Under the pieces are notes generated by a model. The model saw nothing but the letters and a program-made list of their open reading frames with translations. It was not told the DNA's origin and searched no databases. Made by a program: the position numbers and the translations under genes. Positions 6,228 through 13,972 of a stretch of DNA of 18,057 bases are shown here, piece after piece; position 1 is the first letter of the stretch, and every line of letters starts with the position of its first letter. Source of the DNA: Ancrocorticia sp039812645. GTDB taxonomy: Bacteria; Actinomycetota; Actinomycetes; Actinomycetales; Actinomycetaceae. The stretch lies in contig JBDIAV010000072.1 of the NCBI GenBank assembly GCA_039812645.1, forward strand, positions 1 through 18,057, read 5' to 3'.

Positions 6228-7853
6228 ATGTCACGCACACTTATGCGAAGCATCGTGGCCGGAGGTGCCGTTCTGGCCCTCGCTGCCGGATGCGCTTCAA
6301 CAGACGATAGCGGTTCAAGTTCCGATGATGGGACGTCTGCGGCCGGCCTGACGATCGGCACCACCGATAAGGTCACAAGCCTTGATCCCGCGGGATCTTA
6401 CGATAACGGCTCCTTCTTCATCATGAATCAGGTCTACCCATTCCTACTCAACACCGCTCCGGGTGCGACGGACATGGCCCCTGAGCCTGACATTGCCGAG
6501 TCTGCCGAGTTCACTGCTCCAAAGGAGTACACCGTTAAGCTCAAGCCGGGCCTTACCTTCGCAAATGGCAACGAGCTCACCTCGTCCGACGTGAAGTTCA
6601 CCTTCGATCGACAGATTGCTATCGAGGATCCCAACGGCCCGTCGAGCTTGTTGGGGCAGCTGGAATCGGTTGAGACCCCGGATGACACCACGGTTGTCTT
6701 CCACCTCAAGAGTGAGAACGACCAGACCTGGCCGCAGATTCTCACCAGCCCGGCGGGACCGATCATTGACGAAGACGTCTTCCCTGCGGACGCACTGCTT
6801 TCCGATGCGGACATCGTCAAGGAAAAGCCGTTTGCAGGCCAGTACACCATCGCCAGCTATAAGGCCAACGAGTTGACGTCCTTCGAACCGTTCGATGGCT
6901 ACAAGGGGTCGCTTGGTGATGTTGCGAACGACGGCGTCACGCTGCGTTACTACGCTGACGCCTCCAATATGAGGCTCGACATCGAGAAGAACGCCATTGA
7001 CGTGGCATACCGCTCGCTGTCCGCCACGGATATCGATTCACTCTCCAAGCTGGACAACGTCTCCATTGTTGAAGGCCCCGGCGGCGAGATCCGATACTCG
7101 GTCTTCAACTTCAACACCAACCCGTTTGGTTCTGCCACCGCCGATGCCGACCCAGCCAAGGCTCTTGCCGTGCGCCAGGCGATCGCGGATCTCGTGGACC
7201 GGGAAGCAATCGCCACCGACGTCTACAAGGGCACCTATACTCCTCTGTACTCCTACATTCCCGAGGGCGTCGAGGGTTCCACCACCGATTTCAAGGACAA
7301 GTATGGTGACGGCAAGGGCGGCCCGTCTGTCGAGAAGGCGACGAAGCGTCTTGCCGACGCCGGCGTGCAAACTCCCGTCCAGATTTCGTGGCAGTACAGC
7401 CCCGACCATTACGGTCCGTCCTCGGGTGACGAGTACGCGGCGGTCAAGAATCAGCTGGAGTCCTCCGGCCTGTTCACCGTGGACCTACAGTCGACCGAAT
7501 GGGTGCAGTATTCCAAGGACCGCGTCGCGGATGTTTACCCGGTCTACCAGCTCGGTTGGTTCCCGGACTACTCCGACCCGGACAACTACCTCACCCCGTT
7601 CTTCAGCAAGAACAACTTCATCTCTAACCACTACGACAACCCCGAGGTGCAGAAGCTCATCAGCGAGCAGGTCTCCACTGCGGATGTTAACGAGCGCCGC
7701 GCCAAGCTGGAGCAGATTCAGGATCTCGTCTCCAACGACATCTCGACTCTTCCCCTGCTCCAGGGCAAGCAGATCGCGGTAACGGGCACGGACGTGTCCG
7801 GCCTACAGCTTGACGCGTCGTTCAAGCTGCGTATCGCGCCGCTTACCAAGTGA
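6228..7853 (+). CDS. Peptide/oligopeptide ABC transporter substrate-binding lipoprotein (SBP_bac_5 family)
   Basis: Captures peptides, or possibly another solute of this family such as nickel or a glycoside, outside the membrane and delivers them to the permease pair downstream. The protein has 541 residues from the ATG at 6228. A type II signal peptide is clear: Arg-containing N-region, hydrophobic core, and lipobox LAAGC with lipidated C22. A Ser/Asp/Gly linker follows to about residue 38. The mature part has the family pattern of LDPAGSYDNGSFFIMNQVYPFL, ELTSSDVKFTFDR (about 122-134) and, toward the C-terminus, YPVYQLGWFPDYSDPDNYLTPFF. The ligand cannot be predicted from sequence alone. It is first in an importer cluster, 152 bp from the permease gene with a hairpin between, and follows a long structured leader. 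Both features suggest its expression is set separately from the membrane components. Confidence 0.93.
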   Translation: MSRTLMRSIVAGGAVLALAAGCASTDDSGSSSDDGTSAAGLTIGTTDKVTSLDPAGSYDNGSFFIMNQVYPFLLNTAPGATDMAPEPDIAESAEFTAPKEYTVKLKPGLTFANGNELTSSDVKFTFDRQIAIEDPNGPSSLLGQLESVETPDDTTVVFHLKSENDQTWPQILTSPAGPIIDEDVFPADALLSDADIVKEKPFAGQYTIASYKANELTSFEPFDGYKGSLGDVANDGVTLRYYADASNMRLDIEKNAIDVAYRSLSATDIDSLSKLDNVSIVEGPGGEIRYSVFNFNTNPFGSATADADPAKALAVRQAIADLVDREAIATDVYKGTYTPLYSYIPEGVEGSTTDFKDKYGDGKGGPSVEKATKRLADAGVQTPVQISWQYSPDHYGPSSGDEYAAVKNQLESSGLFTVDLQSTEWVQYSKDRVADVYPVYQLGWFPDYSDPDNYLTPFFSKNNFISNHYDNPEVQKLISEQVSTADVNERRAKLEQIQDLVSNDISTLPLLQGKQIAVTGTDVSGLQLDASFKLRIAPLTK

Positions 7854-7915
7854 TTCAGCTCGTCTCACAGGATTGCTGGACCTAAAAACAAACCATCCAC
7901 AGTAGTGGGCACCAA

Positions 7916-7949
7916 GGGAGGAAGCTCGTCGCTTAACGGGCTTCCTCCC
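7916..7949 (+). terminator. Intercistronic hairpin (attenuator or partial terminator)
   Basis: Perfect 10-bp inverted repeat GGGAGGAAGC / GCTTCCTCCC (7916-7925 with 7940-7949) and a 14-base loop, about 60 bases after the binding-protein stop and 57 before the permease start. There is no U-run. In ABC importers such a hairpin often protects or terminates the upstream message so that binding protein exceeds permease; that role is inferred here. Confidence 0.6.
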
Positions 7950-8005
7950 GTCCTCGTTCTAGCCTCGTCCATGCTCTCGCGGGGCCTTCCGTTCAAGGGG
8001 AGATT

Positions 8006-9112
8006 ATGAGTGAAGCATCAGTGGACGCATCCGTCCCGACGACGATGGAGGCCGCGTCGCCGTCGTCGCCAGAAAAGAAGTCGCGATCGGGTGGAGGACT
8101 TGGGCGCTATCTGTTCATCAGATTCCTCCTCATTTTCCCCACGGTCTTTATCCTCGTCACCGTGGTGTTCTTTGCCATGCGGGCAACGGGCGATCCGATT
8201 ACCGCAGCCATGAGTGGACGGCTTACACCCGATCAATTAGCCGAGCGTATCGCCGCCGCGGGGTACGACCGCCCACTCGTGGTGCAATACGTCGAGTACC
8301 TGTGGAACATTGTCCGTGGCGATTTTGGTACTACTATTTCCGACAACCGGCCTGTCACCGAGATCCTCACCACCTACGGCGCTGCCACCTTCGAACTTGT
8401 CATGTACTCGCTCGTTGTGGCGCTGATTATCGGTGTTCCGCTCGGCATGGTTGCCGCTCGATTCCGTGATCGCTGGCCGGACGCGGTGCTTCGTGTGTTT
8501 GCGATCCTTGGCTACGCCACCCCCGTATTCTTCATGGGCCTCCTCCTCAAGTTGATCTTCTCGGTCAACCTAGGAATCTTCCCCATCGCTGGCCGAGCTA
8601 GCAGCCAGGGAGAGTTGGAGATGTCTCGCATCACCAACCCCACCGGGATCTATCTGCTGGACGCTCTCAGGCTTGGCGACATGCAACTGGTTGGCGATGT
8701 CCTTTTGCATGCTGTTCTTCCGGCCATCGCCCTCGGCATGCTTACCGGCGGCGTTTTTCTGCGGCTCGTGCGCACCAACCTCATTGGAACCCTTGAGCAG
8801 CCGTATATCGAGTCGGCGCGCTCGCGTGGAGTGGGGGAGGCCCGGCTTGTCCGTAAGCACAGCCTGCGCCCCGCGCTCATCCCCGTCATCACAGTCATGG
8901 GCATGCAGATCGCTATGAGCCTGGGCGGTGCGGTTCTCACCGAGACCACCTTCGAATGGAAGGGCCTCGGTTTTGTTATGGCCCAGTACATGGCCTCGCG
9001 AGATTTTGTGGCCGTGCAGGGAATCGTCATGATGATCGCTGTCATCGTTGCCGTCATCAACTTCCTCGTTGATGTCATCGCGGCCCTCATTGACCCGAGA
9101 GTGAGGTACTGA
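8006..9112 (+). CDS. dppB: Peptide ABC transporter permease, DppB/OppB type
   Basis: Integral membrane subunit forming half of the translocation pore of a peptide-type importer. The protein has 368 residues. A Ser/Pro/Glu-rich cytoplasmic N-terminus (about 1-32), longer than in many relatives, precedes the first membrane helix (about 34-58, RYLFIRFLLIFPTVFILVTV). The usual periplasmic segment with the VVQYVEYLWNIVRGDFG motif follows (about 92-108). At least four further hydrophobic segments carry the binding-protein-dependent transport fold, and the EAA-type coupling loop is YIESARSRGVGEARLVRKHSLRPALIPV-like at about 267-294. A strong AAGGGGAG (7995-8002) sets the ATG at 8006. Its stop overlaps the start of the next permease gene by one base (TGATG), indicating translational coupling. 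Confidence 0.94.
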   Translation: MSEASVDASVPTTMEAASPSSPEKKSRSGGGLGRYLFIRFLLIFPTVFILVTVVFFAMRATGDPITAAMSGRLTPDQLAERIAAAGYDRPLVVQYVEYLWNIVRGDFGTTISDNRPVTEILTTYGAATFELVMYSLVVALIIGVPLGMVAARFRDRWPDAVLRVFAILGYATPVFFMGLLLKLIFSVNLGIFPIAGRASSQGELEMSRITNPTGIYLLDALRLGDMQLVGDVLLHAVLPAIALGMLTGGVFLRLVRTNLIGTLEQPYIESARSRGVGEARLVRKHSLRPALIPVITVMGMQIAMSLGGAVLTETTFEWKGLGFVMAQYMASRDFVAVQGIVMMIAVIVAVINFLVDVIAALIDPRVRY

Positions 9113-10200
9113 TGAGTATCGAAGTATCCGAAGAGATCACCGTGGGCCCCGCCCGGGAACCCTGGTATCTGCGCCTGCCCATCATCGCCGACCTGCGCCG
9201 TTCTCACGGCTTGCAACGCGGCATGCTCATTGTGGGCCTTGTGCTCACGCTCATCCTTGTCTTCACAGCAATCTTCGCGCCGCTTATTGCGCCCTATAGT
9301 TGGGCAGCTCAGGGAGACGCCGCAGGCTCTTTTGGAACCCAGCAGCCACCCAGCGACCGCAACATCTGGGGAACTACTGTTTCCGGCTTCGACGTTTTCT
9401 CCCGTGTCATCTGGGGTACGCGCACCGCGCTCGCGGTGATGGTATTCGCCGTTATTGCCTCGGCACTCATTGGCATCGTGCTGGGCGTCATCTCCGGCTA
9501 CATCGGCGGATGGCTCGACCGCACGCTTGTCATGATCGCCGACGCCGTTTACGCCTTCCCGTCCCTTCTTCTGGCGATTGTGCTTTCGATCGTTATCTCG
9601 GGTGGGCAATCAACGCCATGGGGAGGCATCCTTGCCGCCGCTCTCTCCATCACGGTGGTGTTTATTCCGCAGTACTTCCGCGTCATCCGCGCCGAGGCTG
9701 TGCGGTTGAAGGCGGAGCCTTTTGTTGAGGCGTCGAAGGTTATTGGCGCACCGCGCCGCAAGATCATGTTCGGTCATGTGCTACGCAATTCCACCCGCAC
9801 CCTGCCGCTTATCTTCACCCTCAACTGCTCGGAAGCAATCCTCACCCTGGCGGGACTCGGCTTTCTCGGCTTCGGCATCCAGCCCACCGCGGCCGCAGAA
9901 TGGGGTTACGACCTCAACCGTGCCGTCGTTGACGTTACCTCTGGCATTTGGTGGACGGCCATCTTCCCTGGCCTAGCGCTCGTTCTCTCCGTTTTGGGTA
10001 TCACCCTCGTGGGCGAGTCCATGAACGATCTCAACGATCCACGGCTGCGTACCCGCAAGGGAGTGAAGAAGGGCCGCCGCGCCAACACCGCGTCCGGCAT
10101 CTCCGCCAGCGCGAACACGCCCACCCCGAACGCGGCCGCATCCGCCGCCGCACTAGAAACCTCCGCCGCTTCCAACCGAGAGGACACCTCCTATGAGTGA
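9112..10200 (+). CDS. dppC: Peptide ABC transporter permease, DppC/OppC type
   Basis: Second pore subunit, expected to pair with the DppB-like protein. The protein has 362 residues. It opens with a cytoplasmic segment containing the OppC-type N-terminal motif (RRSHGLQRGMLIVGLVL), then a first membrane helix at about 40-64. A periplasmic stretch with the family phrase NIWGTTVSGFDVFSRVIWGTR (about 84-104) follows, then four to five further helices. The EAA loop is FVEASKVIGAPRRKIMFGHVL (about 204-224), and the WGYDL motif near residue 265 is typical. The last 40 residues are a low-complexity Ala/Ser/Thr/Pro tail, not part of the fold. The ATG overlaps the upstream stop, and the gene's own 3' end overlaps the ATPase gene by eight bases. 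Confidence 0.94.
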   Translation: MSIEVSEEITVGPAREPWYLRLPIIADLRRSHGLQRGMLIVGLVLTLILVFTAIFAPLIAPYSWAAQGDAAGSFGTQQPPSDRNIWGTTVSGFDVFSRVIWGTRTALAVMVFAVIASALIGIVLGVISGYIGGWLDRTLVMIADAVYAFPSLLLAIVLSIVISGGQSTPWGGILAAALSITVVFIPQYFRVIRAEAVRLKAEPFVEASKVIGAPRRKIMFGHVLRNSTRTLPLIFTLNCSEAILTLAGLGFLGFGIQPTAAAEWGYDLNRAVVDVTSGIWWTAIFPGLALVLSVLGITLVGESMNDLNDPRLRTRKGVKKGRRANTASGISASANTPTPNAAASAAALETSAASNREDTSYE

Positions 10201-11959
10201 CCTGCAATGGCAGCCCCCGGAGCGTGGCTTCGACGGCCAGGCCTACACCCGCGAGGAGTTCGAGGCCGAGATGGCCACCGAACGCCGCTTGAAGATCATT
10301 GACCTTGGGATCACCTTTGCCACCGACCATGGGGACGTGCGCGCCGTCGACGGCGTCTCGCTCTTCCTCGATCCGGGCGAAATTCTCGCCCTCGTCGGCG
10401 AGTCCGGCTCCGGCAAGTCCGTCACCTCGCGTTCGATTCTCGGACTTCTTCCCGAAACGGCGACGGCGACCGGTGCGATTCTCGTTGAGGGCACCGACGT
10501 CGTCGGTCTACACGGGCACAAGCTTCGTCAGTTGCGAGGCGAGCAAGTCTCGATGGTGTTCCAGGAGCCGTCGGGTTCACTCAATCCGGTGTACCCCATC
10601 TGGTGGCAGATCGGGGAGGGGCTGCGCGCCCACAACCCGAAGTTGAAGAAGAAGGAGATCCGCGAGGAGGCGGTACGTGCGCTGCGAACCGTCGGAATTC
10701 CGGATCCCGAGAAGCGCATCGATTACTACCCTCACGAGTTCTCGGGTGGGCAAAAGCAGCGCATCGTGATCGCCATGGCGCTCGCGATGGGCGCGGACCT
10801 CATCATCGCCGACGAGCCGACGACGGCGCTCGACGTCACCGTTCAGGCCGAGATTCTGGCGTTGCTGCGGTCCATACGCGACGAGTACAACACCTCGATC
10901 CTCCTCATTACCCACAACATGGGCGTGGTGGCCGATCTGGCCGACTCGGTGGCTGTCATGTATAAGGGACATATCATCGAGCGAGCTCCCGCGCAGGAAC
11001 TCTTCTACGCCCCGGTGCAGGAGTATACGAAGCAGCTTCTCGCCGCGGTGCCGCATCTGGGGCGCCATTCGGCGTCGGTGAATCTGACTGAGCGTGACCT
11101 CGCTGAGATTGATGCGCGGCCCGCGATTGTGGAGGCGCGCGGCATGCGCGTCACCTATCCTGGGCGCCTCGGCAGCCCGGCATTCCAGGCGGTGCGCGGT
11201 GTAGATCTGACGATTCACGAGGGCGAGGTCTTTGGCCTGGTGGGGGAGTCCGGTTCGGGCAAGACCACCATCGGGCGCGCCATGGCGGGCCTGGAGGAAG
11301 TGACTGGTGGATCGCTCAAGGTTCTCGGCCTGGAGATGAAGGGGTTCAAGGAGCGCAAGTTCCGTCCGCTGCGCAAGGACATTGGCTTCGTCTTCCAGGA
11401 TCCGGCGACGAGTTTCGACCCACAGCAGACGATTGGCGATGCCATCAGCGAGCCGCTGGACATTCACCGCCCGGACATGAATGCGGCTGCGCGCCGCGCG
11501 CGGGTTGCCGAGCTGCTGGAGGCTGTCCAGCTGCCCGCCTCCTACGCCGCGCGCTTCCCGCATGAGCTCTCGGGTGGTCAGCGTCAGCGTATCTCCTTCG
11601 CTCGGGCCCTGGCACTCAACCCGAAGCTGCTTATCGCTGATGAGCCGACCTCCGCCCTGGACGTTTCCGTGCAGGCGAAGGTGCTCGCGCTCTTCAAGGA
11701 TTTGCAGAAGGAGTTTGGTTTTGCCTGCCTCTTCATCACCCACGACCTTGCGGTGGTGGATATGTTGGCGCATCGCGTCGGTGTGCTCTACCGCGGCGAG
11801 ATGTTGGAGTCCGGCAGGGGATGGGACGTGCTGCAGAACCCGCAGCGTTCCTACACTAAGCGGCTCATCGCCTCGCTGCCGGTTCCCGATCCCCGCATCC
11901 AGGCCGAGCGTCGCGAGGCCCTCATCAAGATCCTTGAGGAGGAGCGCGCGGCGGGGTAG
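10193..11959 (+). CDS. Peptide ABC transporter ATPase, fused DppD-DppF (two nucleotide-binding domains)
   Basis: Supplies both ATP-hydrolysing domains of the importer in one cytoplasmic chain of 588 residues. Domain 1 has Walker A GESGSGKS (69-76), signature FSGGQKQR (from 183) and Walker B IIADEPT (D207, catalytic E208). Domain 2 has Walker A GESGSGKT (351-358), signature LSGGQRQR (from 459) and Walker B LIADEPT (D483, E484). Each domain has the H-loop phrase ITHN or ITHD, so both ATP sites look competent. A linker at about 285-315 follows domain 1, where peptide-family ATPases carry the oligopeptide/dipeptide C-terminal extension. The GAGAGGA (10178-10184) sets the ATG at 10193, overlapping dppC by eight bases. 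Fused ATPases of this kind are common in Actinobacteria. No clear terminator lies before murJ. Confidence 0.95.
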   Translation: MSDLQWQPPERGFDGQAYTREEFEAEMATERRLKIIDLGITFATDHGDVRAVDGVSLFLDPGEILALVGESGSGKSVTSRSILGLLPETATATGAILVEGTDVVGLHGHKLRQLRGEQVSMVFQEPSGSLNPVYPIWWQIGEGLRAHNPKLKKKEIREEAVRALRTVGIPDPEKRIDYYPHEFSGGQKQRIVIAMALAMGADLIIADEPTTALDVTVQAEILALLRSIRDEYNTSILLITHNMGVVADLADSVAVMYKGHIIERAPAQELFYAPVQEYTKQLLAAVPHLGRHSASVNLTERDLAEIDARPAIVEARGMRVTYPGRLGSPAFQAVRGVDLTIHEGEVFGLVGESGSGKTTIGRAMAGLEEVTGGSLKVLGLEMKGFKERKFRPLRKDIGFVFQDPATSFDPQQTIGDAISEPLDIHRPDMNAAARRARVAELLEAVQLPASYAARFPHELSGGQRQRISFARALALNPKLLIADEPTSALDVSVQAKVLALFKDLQKEFGFACLFITHDLAVVDMLAHRVGVLYRGEMLESGRGWDVLQNPQRSYTKRLIASLPVPDPRIQAERREALIKILEEERAAG

Positions 11960-12029
11960 AACCGCTGTGGAGTGGCCCATCTCAATGTGAAGCAAAGCGC
12001 GCTCACCCGTATCTTGGGTGTCAAAGCGT

Positions 12030-12035
12030 TACGAT
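12030..12035 (+). promoter_or_regulatory. -10 hexamer TACGAT of murJ (leaderless promoter)
   Basis: TACGAT lies exactly six bases (12036-12041) before the ATG at 12042, the spacing also seen at dgt, dnaG and the minus-strand Fem gene. There is no Shine-Dalgarno sequence before either this ATG or the upstream in-frame GTG at 12018. A short CACCC/GGGTG hairpin (12004-12020) lies just upstream. Confidence 0.5.
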
Positions 12036-12041
12036 CGGACC

Positions 12042-13964
12042 ATGCCATTTCGTCCAAAGAGACCTTTAGGCCGCCATTTTGCGGACGGTTCCGGTTGGGG
12101 CCCCCGCTACGACAGGTGGGAGTCCGCGCACATCCACACCCCGATGCCTGTGGGAACTACAGCCAACGGTGTGAACGCGATCGATACGGATACACGTGTG
12201 GACGCTGTTCGGGATATCGACGGCGTCCCGCTCTCACCTGTCGAGGTCCCCGCACCCGAGGAGTCTCGGGGCGAGGAAGAATCTCAAGCGGAGACGCCCA
12301 CCGCGAAGGCAAGTATCGCCCGCTCCTCCTTCGTCATGTTCTTGGGGACCTTCTTCTCGCGCTTCCTCGGCCTGGTGCGATCGCCGATTCTGTTGGCGGC
12401 CGTCGTCGGCATGACGTCACCCGCTGCCAACGCCTTCGACGTGGCCAACAAGCTGCCCAACCTCATCTACATGATCATCGTGGGCGGACTCGTCAATGCG
12501 GTTCTGGTGCCTGCGATTGTGCGCGCTACCAAGCAATCGGACGACGACGGCGCCGCCTTCATCAACAAGCTTCTCACCTTGGCTATCGTCTTCCTCGGTG
12601 GCGCTACACTCCTCATCACGCTCGCCGCCCCCGTGGTGGTCAAGATGTTTGCGGCAACGATGTCTCCGGAGTGGTACTCGCTCACCGTGGCCTTTGCCTA
12701 CTGGTGTCTACCCCAGATCTTCTTTTACGGGTTGTATACGGTGCTGGGCCAGATCCTCAACGCGAGAGAGAACTTCGGGCCCTATATGTGGGCGCCGGCG
12801 CTCAATAACGTTGTCGCCATCGTGGGCATGCTGGCGATGCTGTGGATCTACGGACGATTTGATGAGACGACGGCGGCCGACGCGAGTATCTGGACCGCGG
12901 ATCGTATCGCTCTGCTTGGTGGCGTTTCGACGCTCGGTATTGTGGTGCAGGCCGTCATTCTTTTGTGGCCCATGCGCACTCTGGGAATTAAGTTCCGTCT
13001 CGACTTCAAGTGGCGTAACTCGGGGCTGAGCTCTGCTGGCCGCGCCTCGTGGTGGGTGCTGCTTTCGATGATTACAGGGATGATCCCGACGATGGCGTTG
13101 TCCAACGCCGCCGCGGGAGCGACTGATCGGGCGGAGCAATTGGGTATTCCTCTCGTTGAGGTTGCGGGAAACGCCGTGTACTCCACCGCATACACGATCT
13201 ATACAATTCCCACCTCGCTCATCGTGGTGTCGATTGCCACCGCCATGTTCACGCGGCTCTCCCGGCACGCGGCGGACGGCAATATGGACGCTATGCGTCG
13301 TGATACTTCCAAGACACTGCGTATGGTCTCCACGCTCATGGCGCTGTGTACGGTCCTCATGGTTGTCCTTGCGGTTCCGATCTCTCGGGTGCTTGCGTTG
13401 ACGATCTCGCCGGCCGAGGTGATGACACTGTCGTATTCGCTGATCGCGATGGTTATCGGACTTGTGGGAATTGGCGCGGTCAACGTGCTGGATCGTGCCT
13501 ACTATGCCTTTGAGGACACCCGCGGTGCCTTCTGGATTAACCTTCCCTTCCAAATCCTTGGCCTCGTCGGATTCGCCCTGTGTGGATTCCTACCGCCGCG
13601 CCTCATTGTTATTGGCATTGGACTGGTCAGTTCATTGACCAATATCCTGTCCGTCTTCCTCCTCGCACACTTCCTTCGTCAGCGTATGGGCGGCGTTGAT
13701 GGTAAGCGCCTGCTGCGCGTGCATCTCCAGCTCATTGCGGTGAGTGTAGTAACCACGGTCGTCGGATTCTTCCTCATGAAGCCGCTCATGGCCGCCTGGC
13801 ACCTCGACGCCAATGTCCTTCTGTCCATCGTCGCTGTCGCCCTCCTCACTCCTATCCTCAGCCTCATCTACTTCGGATTGATGAAGCTGCTACGGATGGA
13901 GGAAGTCTCCTCGCTGGAGGCACCTATGCGAGGTATCCTGCGCAGGTTCGGGATTTATAAGTGA
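12042..13964 (+). CDS. murJ: Lipid II flippase MurJ (MviN family)
   Basis: Polytopic membrane protein that moves lipid-linked peptidoglycan precursor across the cytoplasmic membrane. From the ATG at 12042 it has 640 residues; a GTG at 12018 would add eight. The first 90 residues are hydrophilic (Pro/Glu/Asp-rich) and unlike the family core. The MurJ fold begins at about residue 93 with SSFVMFLGTFFSRFLGLVRS, followed by the diagnostic LPNLIYMIIVGGLVNAVLVPA region and then many hydrophobic helices (about 14 expected). There is no C-terminal pseudokinase domain of the mycobacterial type. I chose the ATG because a TANNNT hexamer sits six bases upstream and neither start has a ribosome-binding site. 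The stop lies eight bases before the ATP-grasp start, so the two form an operon. Its companions concern cross-bridge synthesis, which fits a role late in precursor assembly. Confidence 0.93.
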   Translation: MPFRPKRPLGRHFADGSGWGPRYDRWESAHIHTPMPVGTTANGVNAIDTDTRVDAVRDIDGVPLSPVEVPAPEESRGEEESQAETPTAKASIARSSFVMFLGTFFSRFLGLVRSPILLAAVVGMTSPAANAFDVANKLPNLIYMIIVGGLVNAVLVPAIVRATKQSDDDGAAFINKLLTLAIVFLGGATLLITLAAPVVVKMFAATMSPEWYSLTVAFAYWCLPQIFFYGLYTVLGQILNARENFGPYMWAPALNNVVAIVGMLAMLWIYGRFDETTAADASIWTADRIALLGGVSTLGIVVQAVILLWPMRTLGIKFRLDFKWRNSGLSSAGRASWWVLLSMITGMIPTMALSNAAAGATDRAEQLGIPLVEVAGNAVYSTAYTIYTIPTSLIVVSIATAMFTRLSRHAADGNMDAMRRDTSKTLRMVSTLMALCTVLMVVLAVPISRVLALTISPAEVMTLSYSLIAMVIGLVGIGAVNVLDRAYYAFEDTRGAFWINLPFQILGLVGFALCGFLPPRLIVIGIGLVSSLTNILSVFLLAHFLRQRMGGVDGKRLLRVHLQLIAVSVVTTVVGFFLMKPLMAAWHLDANVLLSIVAVALLTPILSLIYFGLMKLLRMEEVSSLEAPMRGILRRFGIYK

Positions 13965-13967
13965 GGA
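13963..13967 (+). promoter_or_regulatory. Ribosome-binding site of the ATP-grasp gene
   Basis: GAGGA ends five bases before the ATG at 13973 and overlaps the murJ stop codon. It argues for this ATG over the in-frame GTG at 13961, whose own ribosome-binding site would have to lie inside murJ where none is seen. Confidence 0.65.
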
Positions 13968-13972
13968 CCCAC

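Noticed and set aside
10577..11995. Long minus-strand open frame (472 codons) opposite the fused ATPase gene
   Set aside because: Antisense to a gene with two complete sets of ABC motifs; its composition is His/Arg/Gln-rich and no family is recognisable.
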